Source: Hydractinia symbiolongicarpus (lineage: Eukaryota > Cnidaria > Hydrozoa > Anthoathecata > Hydractiniidae). From it: a stretch of 64,000 nucleotides of DNA. Position numbers and translations under genes: made by a program. Below the pieces are notes generated by a model that ran no database searches, was not told where the DNA came from, and saw only the letters and a list, made by a program, of their open reading frames with translations. Positions 22,001 to 31,200 of this stretch are shown piece by piece. The stretch covers positions 28,334,001-28,398,000 of the forward strand of contig NC_079883.1 of the NCBI RefSeq assembly GCF_029227915.1. The letters are read 5' to 3'. Positions within the stretch are counted from its first letter, which is position 1. Each line of letters begins with the position of its first letter.

Positions 22001-24011
22001 AAAGTAGAAAAAAAATTATATACAAAAATTCACCCTTCCAGTTCATTTTGTCAAACACTCCCTCAGTAAAATTTTTGTTTGTTGAAAAAAACATCAATGC
22101 GAAGCTCTTATTCAGGTCTAAAAAACTTTGCTTTTTTTACTCAAAACAACATGTGGTTCCAAAAATATAGCATATTTTGTGTTACAATAGCTGTTTTATG
22201 ACAGATTTATCTATTTTTAAGCATGATAGATCAATAACTTGATATTTCCTCACTTTTTGCGTTAGAAAAAGCTTTGTAGCCAAAGATATAATTGTCGAAA
22301 CAAACTTGTTTTCGTACAATTTCGACAAGATGAAGGGGAGTGTTCGACAAAAATATATACCGTTACGACTGAAAATTTTATTTCGAGAAAAAGCAAATCA
22401 AAGATCTTTGCTTTTACCTGCATCATGGTTACACCCACTTAAACGTTATAAATAATTAATAACTCCTGAATATTATATTTAAAATTAAAGGTAAAGCATT
22501 TTCGCAGAACTTTGGGTCTAGTTGTTGTTAAACAGACAACAGGATAACATAAAATAAAAGGATAAAAACGAAAAAAATAAAGAAATAAATTAAAAAGGTA
22601 TAGATGATAAATAATAATATATTTGTATAGATTATTAAAGTGTAAATGTTTCCTATGTTATATGTAGAGATACAATATTTTATTCGTTCTACATAACTCT
22701 CTTTAATTATTATACAGGTTAAATATATTTAAGGAATTTTAAACTTTGAGCACACTATTGAAAACACTGAAAGATAAAGAAGATTTTTCTTCATTTTATC
22801 TTTCTTCATTTTATCTTTTAACAATAAATATTTTTAATTCTTTTTTTAGAAAATATCATGAAATTATGTCAAAGAATCAAAATTTAAAAAAAGATTTTTT
22901 TTAAAAAAAAATGACCCTGAAGGGGGTTACCGTATTCTTAAGCATGATAAGGGTGATACTTTCACAGTTCTGAGGCGATGAATGTTCAGAAGGTTGTTCA
23001 ACTTTATTATTAATAAAGACTGACTGAGTATTTTGAAAAATCATACTCAATAGGATGATAAGTGTTAATAACATTCACTCGTAACTCCTATTCAATTTGA
23101 AGGTATAAAAAAGGTTAGTTATTTAGATAAAGTCAACATTCCCTTTCGAAAAATAAATAAATAGTTTTACCATTGGAAAGAACATCATTTCTTTAGTATA
23201 TATTATGGCAAATAAAAAAAAATTGATTTTTTGATACAATAAAGGTATACCGTCACCTTAAAGAAAGGAGATATTTAGATGGTAAAAGATTTTAAATGAA
23301 GCTGACATGGCACAAACCAATGACATTAAATAAAAGATGTGGGTCAAGAAGATCTATCCTGCTTTCTTCAATCTTAAAAAAGCTTTTGATTAAGATTGAA
23401 GAGAAGTAATTTGATTGGCAATAACTGTTGTTGTCACTAGATTAAAAATTATGCAAGTCAAAGTTTGGGGTGCATTAAAATAAATATGTTCCTAGCTTAA
23501 CTCAGATCAGATGATATATAATAAAGAAAGGCAACATGTAAAAGTAACTTACAATTTTGTGGCATTCCAGCCACCAAGAATGACACATCAAATATATGAT
23601 TTGAACAAGCTGATAGTTTACTAAATAAAAATACGATTAAACTTCTGCATTAGGAAAATTTTTAGGGAAAAAACTGTTTCAATTAAAAGTTTCATACACA
23701 CTTTGAAAATTGAAATTATGATGAGCCCCATTCTCAGTGAAAAAAAACCTATACAAAAAAAAATAATCAAACTACTATTCAGTCCCTGAGTATAAGGAAT
23801 TGTAGGATACCTTAATCATGGAATTATAGCATGTATTAAGTACAATTTTCTCTTGTAAAACATTTATATCACTGACATAATAACTTTAACTACAAATATC
23901 ATACATAAGCATTAAAATTAACCTGTGTTTTACGTCCTTGACAATGACGACATCACCACGTAAGCCTAAGGAGTGGTTTTTGAGTTTTGTTGTAAGTGTC
24001 ACAAGTAGCCT
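4017..24011 (-). CDS. BABAM2: BRISC and BRCA1-A complex member 2 (BRE/BRCC45)
   Basis: BABAM2 is a scaffold of the BRCC36 K63-deubiquitinase complexes (nuclear BRCA1-A/ARISC, cytosolic BRISC). Exons 5' to 3': 23923-24011 (or 24009), 23553-23620, 13931-14022, 8312-8506, 8161-8235, 7694-7794, 6963-7059, 6786-6856, 6057-6139, 4550-4697, 4017-4068. All phases join. The 355 aa seen compare with about 383 in vertebrates. Matches to human BRE run in order along the length: QLIFNPEHPLLAPDVIF with the first UEV-like domain; AWNTRSDECL with its end; VIERYERRK, SVIEYDTETF and FPHEEPSIALQPIY with the second domain; a short helical tail ends KKNSLS. The start exon is uncertain: 24271-24332 opens with ATG and would join in phase if the acceptor before 24009 is used, adding 21 aa. 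Large introns hold a nested gene and many repeats. Identity is firm; the N-terminus is not. Confidence 0.9.
6385..6560 (+). repeat. tRNA-derived SINE copy
   Basis: The head has a box-A-like stretch (CCTAGTGGTTATGGAG) and a box-B-like GGTTCGCTGC about 40 bp later, the layout of a tRNA-derived pol III promoter. A diverged second copy lies at about 58165-58345 and shares GAGTTCGCTTCGTAATCACA and the segment ending in CACAGGACCCACATT. It sits in a BABAM2 intron behind a CAA-rich low-complexity run (6315-6380). Confidence 0.6.
8547..9240 (+). mobile_element. Penelope-like retroelement remnant
   Basis: The plus strand begins with YMDDI, the catalytic YxDD box of a reverse transcriptase. RT C-terminal text follows (EINEFHPNLKFTIEH, then FLDMRITRNNGCLSSSWYIK), typical of Penelope-like elements. 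After a frame-broken link (GLKKAKKLLENNQYPPSFFE) comes PSLKQP and KSNVVYQISYSRCASCYVGI, the usual approach to a GIY-YIG endonuclease. Stops and frame changes show it is dead, and most of the RT and of the endonuclease is missing. It begins only about 40 bp from BABAM2 exon 8312-8506, in the adjoining intron and on the opposite strand. Confidence 0.85.
9241..11034. other. BABAM2 intron, AT-rich, no gene seen
   Basis: Apart from the end of the Penelope remnant I see no coding signal or clear repeat until the 128-bp repeat block. Near 10939 the sequence GAATTTCCGCG recurs as its complement at about 11681-11691, which may mark the borders of a non-autonomous element enclosing that block. Confidence 0.35.
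11035..11510. repeat. 128-bp tandem repeat block, copy 1
   Basis: About three diverged units of roughly 128 bp, each with a TTTGGCACAGTTAACAAA core (near 11130, 11258 and 11386) followed by AAGTATGCTGAACATGATGG and a TTTTTGTCACCTAAATGTCA segment. A second copy of the block lies at 19062-19545, so the repeat is part of a dispersed element. Confidence 0.8.
12344..13552 (+). CDS. Nested five-exon gene, 117-aa unknown protein
   Basis: Exons: 12344-12357, 12590-12642, 12739-12837, 13098-13181, 13449-13552. Every junction is GT-AG and the phases (2,1,1,1) agree, giving an uninterrupted 117-aa product from ATG (MATSRIDLLSQDKELIVD) to TAA. An AATAAA follows 48 bp later (13600-13605). The middle contains a hydrophobic run, ILFLLGFLISTV (about residues 70-81), possibly one membrane or buried helix. 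The C-terminal 35 residues are polar, rich in Ser, Asp and Asn, and probably disordered. There is no signal peptide. I do not recognise the family. The whole gene lies inside a large BABAM2 intron on the opposite strand. Independent splice signals and an open frame across five exons make a real gene likely; the role is unknown. Confidence 0.7.
13600..13605 (+). terminator. Poly(A) signal of the nested gene
   Basis: AATAAA 48 bp after the TAA stop of the five-exon nested gene, and the first hexamer downstream of it. Confidence 0.65.
13931..14022 (-). other. BABAM2: BABAM2 coding exon (UEV-like core)
   Basis: Listed separately because it is the most conserved exon and lies 9.5 kb from the next upstream one. 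It reads QLIFNPEHPLLAPDVIF. The upstream exon ends in T and this one starts GG, so the junction codon is TGG (Trp), the residue found at this place in human BRE (KWDIIFN). That match links the distant 23.5-24.0 kb exons to the rest of the gene. Confidence 0.9.
14023..15060. other. BABAM2 intron, no gene seen
   Basis: AT-rich. A stretch of about 55 bp (near 14625-14675, GTACATATATCTAATCTAAA) is repeated almost exactly at about 14848-14898, a local direct duplication. No coding exon is supported on either strand. Confidence 0.4.
15145..16430. repeat. Satellite-bearing block, copy 1
   Basis: The block opens with a segment around GTCAAAACGCC and AATAAGAGTCGTAAACTATG. It then carries about four degenerate units of roughly 85-125 bp built on GGGCTGAGC, TTAGTACAGGTAAAC and GCACATGCGTATAGGCGTAA (near 15474, 15597, 15684 and 15768). 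It ends in TAGCTA-rich DNA. The same order recurs at 16755-17960 (copy 2), so the two are a diverged direct duplication of about 1.6 kb. Confidence 0.75.
16540..16765. repeat. Dispersed short element with CCCGTGGA hairpin
   Basis: Contains ACAGACGGACGACGGCTATT ATTATAGAGAT and then CCCGTGGAAAAATCCACGGG, a near-perfect hairpin, followed by CGCCCATCCTTTTTATACC. The same modules recur at 36228-36366 and 56087-56219, and the tail also at 18383-18415 and 18685-18717. GGTTCGCCCGTCC in the 36-kb copy resembles a tRNA box B, so this may be a SINE; the hairpin also suits a MITE. It sits at the junction of the two satellite-bearing blocks. Confidence 0.6.
16766..17960. repeat. Satellite-bearing block, copy 2
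   Basis: Diverged copy of 15145-16430. It repeats AATAAGAGCCGTAAACTGTG, the AGCTGAAATAAAAACACAGT segment and four degenerate units (near 17070, 17185, 17262 and 17355), then the TAGCTA-rich end. A fragment of the same family (near 30270-30360) is present in a nucleolin intron. Confidence 0.75.
18117..18718. repeat. Near-identical 301-bp tandem duplication
   Basis: 18117-18417 and 18418-18718 agree almost base for base; the one difference I noticed is AATTAGGG versus AATTAAGG. Each unit runs from TTTTCTGTAGCTTCTGAGCG to GACGACGGCTATTATTATAG, so each ends with the tail of the dispersed hairpin element. The near-identity implies a recent event or an assembly artefact. Confidence 0.9.
18880..18975 (+). 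repeat. tRNA-like / SINE fragment
   Basis: GAGCACCGACACGGG followed by GTGTTCGAATCTC looks like the D-arm-to-T-arm part of a decayed tRNA-derived SINE. No full cloverleaf could be drawn by eye. Confidence 0.3.
19062..19545. repeat. 128-bp tandem repeat block, copy 2
   Basis: Same core (TTTGGCACAGTTAACAAA, AAGTATGCTGAACATGATGG) as 11035-11510, in about three units and the same orientation, ending in the shared CATAAACGTTTCAATCG segment. Confidence 0.8.
20650..23470 (+). mobile_element. Decayed non-LTR retrotransposon (LINE)
   Basis: The plus strand at 21368-21577 encodes GYEGVYGSHEFGERNNDGEG, then LLDFAVANKLIIGNNFFVKQ, GSHLITYQSSPGNTQINF. This is the well-known endonuclease text of LINE ORF2 proteins of the craniofacial-development-protein-2-like type. 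Further on, near 23350-23430, a reverse-transcriptase relic reads FNLKKAFD, stop, REVI, matching the conserved DLEKAFD-RVPREV motif. Many stops and shifts; the element is dead. A MITE (21856-22937) sits between the two parts. The 5' limit is uncertain. Confidence 0.8.
21852..22941. mobile_element. piggyBac-like MITE with TTAA ends
   Basis: Left end TTAAGGATACGGTAACCCCC T and right end, reversed, TTAAGAATACGGTAACCCCC T: terminal inverted repeats of 21 bp with one mismatch, bounded by TTAA on both sides. TTAA target duplications are the hallmark of piggyBac. The 1.08-kb AT-rich interior has no transposase, so it is non-autonomous. It interrupts the LINE relic and is therefore younger. Confidence 0.75.
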
Positions 24012-24270
24012 CTGAAAAGAGACATCAGCCATTTAGTTTGAGGTACCATTAAGTTAATTTTGTCAACATCATTATTTTCTTCTTTCAGTAATCTAAAATA
24101 AAAGGATATAAAAATTATTAATTATTAATCATGTATTATTATACAGTTTTATACTTCAACAAAATTTACAATTTTTTTTATCAATGTACGATTTAAAAGA
24201 AGAAGTTCAGATACTAGCATTAAAGAATGTGTTAAAAAGTTTTAACCAAAATCTTAGCCTCAGTCCTTAC

Positions 24271-24332
24271 CAAACATAGAAACGTAGGCCAAGGGAAATT
24301 GCATTGCAGTTTTTACAAATCAGTTTGAGCAT
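24271..24332 (-). CDS. BABAM2: Possible first coding exon of BABAM2
   Basis: The minus strand has ATG at 24332, 20 codons (MLKLICKNCNAISLGLRFYV) plus TG, and a good donor G|GTAAGG. It would join the next exon as TG|G only if the second of two adjacent acceptors (AG at 24011-24010) is used. Added length brings BABAM2 to 376 aa, near the family norm. The ATG is itself preceded by an acceptor-like CATGCAG, and I see no sequence match to known BRE N-termini, so this is tentative. Confidence 0.3.
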
Positions 24333-24415
24333 CTGCATGAAAAAGTTCATTATTTTCAAAAAAATTATATTTATAAATTTCCATGTCATTTACAATTACA
24401 GAATTTCTTATTCCC

Positions 24416-24600
<185 letters not shown>

Positions 24601-24755
24601 AGCCAGCAGAAGAAAGAAGTTGCACTAAATGTGCAAGTCAATTTTTGTGGCCATTATGGTGTATTGTTGCCTAAGTAGTTTATGTATGAGAGTTGTACTT
24701 TTCTTAGTGTTGGCTTTGTAGTTTAGCCATTTATATATGCCATTTATATACATTA

Positions 24756-25467
<712 letters not shown>

Positions 25468-25845
25468 CAGATAGATAGATAGATAGATAGATAGATGTGC
25501 ATATTTTACATGGCTAGCCTCACAAATATTAAGGGATATACCCTGTCTATTATTTCCAGGAGGGGCCATGGCTTAGAAGGAGAGTCCTAGAGTATTTAAT
25601 GCTCTTTTTGAGCTACGCAGACCAAATTAGGGTCCACGCTCTACTAGACAACTCCAGGCAACATCCAACGGCCCATACAATGTGTCATCTCCCCAATTTA
25701 CCTCACATGGCTTGGGTTAACCCGAAGCTGCGGTAACATTCACTCGACCATGTTGAATAGCCGTCAAGAGGAATCAAACCCCGGTCCCCCGCACAGAGTA
25801 CGAGAGCTATAAGCACTAATCATGACGCAAGCATAACATTTTTTT
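25468..25845 (-). repeat. tRNA-derived SINE with (TCTA)n tail
   Basis: Read on the minus strand, the head (about 25845-25770) shows a tRNA-like start GCGTCATGATTAGTGCTTA and a box B GGGGTTTGATTCCTC. The body runs to CAGGGTATATCCC and the 3' end is a short TCTA microsatellite (25468-25496). A related 3' fragment lies at 24419-24600, and a weaker one near 27665-27710. Confidence 0.7.
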
Positions 25846-26560
25846 GATATCTTATGTCATTTACAATGTGAGTTCTTATGTGAACAACGTTCACACAGGG
25901 ATTTTTTATATTTGTGTCTATGTTTGTGCTCAAGATTATGTCACCAGTGAGGAAACCAGGCTTTACTTCTTACTTAGTAGCTACTTACGTACTATTAAAT
26001 TGAGGGGAACCTGGCTTGAGTGATGCACTTAATGATATGATTAAACATATTCCCAAACAATTATTGGTTGGAAAAATAATTTGTTTTTGAATGTGTAGGA
26101 AGCTGTTATCTAGCTATATAATTATGCCTGGTTTTAGAAAAGAAAACCCCTGACACCTTGTGGTGTCGTGACTGAACTAGTTTGCCTATTGTTCTCCTCC
26201 CCTCATAAGAGATTTATTTCTGTCAGGCTTCGGGTTATGCATTTCTGTTAATTCATTGTCAACGTAATGCTACGCAAGGAGCGTTGGCTCTCCTGAAATC
26301 CAAAGAGTTTTCAGCTTGCCAGCTGGCAGTGAAAGTGAAAGCCATGTGTTGTCCGTGGCTTTTTGCAAGAATAATTATTTTAGCCTCGTTTTGATAATAT
26401 CATCCATCAATCACACAGGGGTTCCAAGCGTGACTTTTTTCTCGACCATGTGAAACAACATTCCTTTCAATCTCGTGGTGTTCAAAAGTCAGTCGATTCG
26501 GCTGAACTAAATCACCCCAAAAACGCATTACTACTACTGCTACATTACATAAACATAACT

Positions 26561-28218
26561 ATGGCTAAGTCAAAAACTGAAACTAAAATTAAGTCAACTA
26601 CCGAGAAGGTAAAAAAAGGGAAGAAAGAAAAGGCTCCGCCACCTCCCGAGTCTTCTAGCGATGAGAGCGAAGAAGAAGTAACTACTAAAGTTGCAAAGAA
26701 AAATGTTAATGGTAAGTTCTATATCCTAATTTTTTTTATTGTTGTTGCCAATAAATTTTTAACAATTGGGTAATCATTTTTCATATCTGTTGTCCTCAAT
26801 TGCCTGTTTTTCTCTTGAAAACACAAAATTACACTGCTCAAGTTAAGTGATTCTCCAAATTACGAGTATGTTGTACACAAATTACAAATTGTAGCATATA
26901 TTTAAAAAGAATCAAAGAGTCTGGTTCAACCTCTAGGTCTGTATTTATCAGTTAGGGACAACTGCAAATTAGACTATTTCTCCTAAATAAGCTAGTAGCT
27001 AAATTAGGAGATTTTTAATAGCTTAACTTGGAGAGAATAGTCCATTTAGGAGATGAAAAATTTTAATCGACGATATCTTCGCAATCTTTGTTGGTCGCGC
27101 TACTATTTTTCCTGTACTACTTACTGACTTAGTGATCTTTGCTTAGGTCAAATTTCATAGAATTTGCATGGCGGATATAAAAGTTATACATGTGACATGT
27201 GCACCAACCAAACTCATTTCCAATCGACTAGAACAAGGTCTGGGGCGAGATTGTCCAAGTAGCTTATTTTTTCTATTATAACGTAATTAGGACATCATAG
27301 CCTAACCATGCGGCATCTTTTTTTAAATCAAAATAGTCTTTTTCGGCATCGGAAAATATGTTGCGCGCATGCGGATTAGTAGCAAAACAAATTAAAAGCA
27401 ATATCTTCAAAACTCACCATAACATTTAACCTTGAAGATTGGTGCGACCACGGACCAGAAGGCTGTAATAAGCTAATTTAATGTTGATAGACTAGTTAGG
27501 AGATAAATTTCGCCTAATTTGTCTATCATAGCCTATTTAGGCGGAATAGTTTGCAGTTGTCCCTTGCAGTTGTCCCTAACTGTTTATGTTGACCTGGAAC
27601 CTCAAATCGACGTTAACACTTAAAATACAACAACACTTGCAACAGGATTGATATATTATATTTCTATAGTTGCAGATAGATATCTAAATAGATATGCATA
27701 TTTTACATGGCAAAATGTCCTATAATATGGAGTAGTTTTATACCTTTTCAATGTTTTTCCTAAAATTTACCCCTAGCCCTATTTTCTTTAGAAATCTAAT
27801 GTTACGAGGTTTATAATATATGGCCATCATGTGATGTGGTGAATTATGAAATCTAAAAAGTGTGCGAGTTGAAAATTGTTTTTGTATATACCAGAAATTT
27901 TAAAACTATCAGCAACTTTTTACTAGTGTGGTATAATCTTCCAGACCAAGTGACCTGTGATGAAAGTTTGCTTTCTTTTAAGACTTCCATCTCTAATGTA
28001 TTTGGCAAATTCTAATCGAAATCACTTTTTAACTTTTTAATTTTTGTTTTTTATTCTTTTTCTTTTCCATTTTCACAGATGATAAATGTTACTATGTTTG
28101 ATTGAGCTGAGGCAGTCCTAGGTTTATCATTTTTTGTTCCTTTTTGTTCTGGTGGCCCCCAGTGGAAACAATCCACTAACTATAGGTTTTTGTGATTTTC
28201 TAGGCTAGCCACTCTAAA

Positions 28219-28252
<34 letters not shown>

Positions 28253-31200
28253 TCAATTAGGCAGTTAGAAGCATCATGCCCTTTTAAATTAAGTTAAAAA
28301 GAATGAGACATAATGCACTGCGTTAGGATTTTTGGCTAAATTTAGATGTTACAAATATTGTGGAGTTTAATTTATATGTGTCTGTTTGCCTTGCTAGCAT
28401 GGATTAGACTTTTAAGTCAACCACTTGCTTCATGCTGCCACTATTATGCCATGAACTGGCAATTTAGCAAAAAAAGCTTGTGAATCCAGAATCGCAAACC
28501 ATGGTGTGCTAGGGTGAATTCTCCATCCTTAAGCTAAAGTATTTAACATTTACCTGGTTTTACGATAGCAAACAAAAAAGTACTTGCGGAAATTCTAAAG
28601 TTTAAGTAATATTGTTATAACATGTAAGGAGAGTCTAGACAAAGTATTCTATTTCCTTAACTTCGGATAAGGAAAAAATTACTGTCCCTTTTTTTATACT
28701 TTATCAGATTGGATTCCATCACTCCAGAATGAAGTGGATTTAAATTCAGATGTGTGCATGTGTTAGTGCACATCTGACAAGGTTATCTAATGTCTGTGTT
28801 TATTTTTCCTAGGTGTTGCAAATGGCAAATCAAATGGAAAAGCTAAAGGTAGATATTTTTTATGCTATTTCAAAAGGAGGGTTTTGATTGATATTATTAT
28901 CCTCACATGGAATTAGCTTGGACTAACTTGTAGCTGTGGTGCAGTTAACAAAAATACCTATGATGTGCACTATTCATCTAGTGTTAGAATTGGCTGCTTG
29001 CAATTTACAAAGAGAATGATGGTTTTCACAAATAATTTTTTTCAAAAAAAGAATATTTTTATATCTTTGTTTCCTGTATCTTTTTTTTTTAATGAGGATT
29101 CTAAGTGGTCACAGAACCATATGAATTTAAAAATATCAAAAAGACACTAGTTCAGCCATCTGCCTTATTGACCACTTAATTTTGTACAATTCTAATTAAT
29201 TAGCTATTTTTTTCAAAAAGAAACAAATAATTTATTCAAAAAGAGTTTTATTTCATTTCAATAGTGTTGTCTTGATTAATTATTAAATTACACAATTTTC
29301 CTCAAATCAGAACAACTGAGTGGATGATTTATCTGCTACTTTTATTTGTATATTTCCTTACTCTTTGAAAAACTAATCATTTTAAGGACATTTGAAGAAA
29401 AAGAGAATTTTTGTTAATGTTGTAGATATAAAGAAGAAATCTAAAAAGGATTCTAGCTCTGAAGATAGTAGCAGTGAAGAAGATGAGAAACCTGTGAAAA
29501 AAGGTATGGTGTGTTTAAGGTATTATTTGACTTGGAAGTCTAATTTGTTAGGGTTATCCAACTTTTTTATATTTAACTATTTCAGAAACAGTAAAGAAAC
29601 CAGCTGCTAAAAAAGAATCCAGTTCTGATGATAGTAGTGACAAGGAAGAAAAAAAACCAGCCCCAAAGAAAAGTGAGGAATTTCTTTGTATTAGTGTAGT
29701 ACAAATAGGAGTAAGCATTCTTTATTGCAGATAATGCATGTGCATACATCTGTCGTTCCAAGCAGTACAAAGATTGTCATTAAACTATATTCTATTTCCA
29801 GATTTGATTGTCTTTAGCTGTTCAAGAGTAGGCTTTGGCAAATCAACATTTTTCACCTTTTGGGAATAATGCCATTTCTTTTTTTCAATACTTTTCGTTA
29901 AGTGCATTCAATTTAGTTTCAAAAGAATTAATAATTTTTGTTTGGCCAGAGGAATTTAACTTCATTTTTAGTTCTCTAACTTCAAAAATACTGTCTTTCT
30001 TTTAGTCCATTTTAAACTTTTCTTTTATTATAACAGTGCCAAAGTTAGCTATGTGCGAAAGATGGTTTGTTAATTAATCTTGTGTACTTAAATCCTATTA
30101 AGTTAAAACGGTTGTTGTTTTTGCTTTTGTAGCTCCTGCTAAAAAAGAGGAATCGAGTTCAGATGATAGCAGTGATGAAGATGAAAAACCTGCAGTTAAG
30201 AAGGGTATGTACTTTTAAAAATATTTTGCAGGAGTTTTTACCCTATCATAGCAACTGCAACCGGTTTTATTTGCAGAATAAGTTGAAAAATGAATTGTAT
30301 ATAGCCCTGGGATGAGTGCTTCATACATATGAACTATGTCGCATTGTCACATTGATGCAGTTTACTTTTTGTGTTCAATTTTTGAGATTTTAACATTATT
30401 TTGACAAAAACTTGCTTCAAGAAACCATTTTGTTTCGAGAGCTGGATGGAGGTTTGTATCAAAACAACGAGACCACATTTTAATAAAAAAATCTCAGTTT
30501 TTATATTTTTTTTATCAATATGGTTGTCACAGGTGCAGACAAACGGGTATATTACTATGGAGATGATTTGCGTCTATTTTTCTAACTAAATTCAGTATTT
30601 GTAATATTGAACTTTTTTTGTTAGCCACAAAAAAAGTTCCTGCTAAAAAAGAAAAATCGAGTTCAGAAGAAAGTTCAGACGAAGAAAAAAAACCTGCTGC
30701 TAAAAAAGGTTTGTTTGTTCACAACTTGTTTTAATGAAATTGACACAATTGGTGATGAAAGGGGAAATCTTTTAAAATAATGCATGCATATATTTTTGTT
30801 ATAGCACCTGCAAAGAAAACACCTGGCAAAAAAGAGGAATCTAGTTCCGAAGAGAGTTCAGATGAAGAAAAAGAACAAAAGAAACCCACACCAAAAAAAA
30901 GTAAGTTTAATAATATCAACTTTTTATCAGGAATCTGTAAAAAATTAGTAACAATTATTTCTAAAAAAGATTTTTTTTCAAAACAGAAGAAATGTTTAAT
31001 TTAACCACTGGCAAGAAAAACAGCGTTATAATTGAATAAAAATCACCAATTTTTTCACATTATTGGCCCACAAGTAATATAAACTCTTGAATGATTCAGT
31101 TGAAGCTTGATCTAAATATTGATTGTTTATTCATACCGTATATCCCTAATGATTAACAACGTGTTATTTTCATTGTACAAATTTTTGGAACGTTTTTTTG

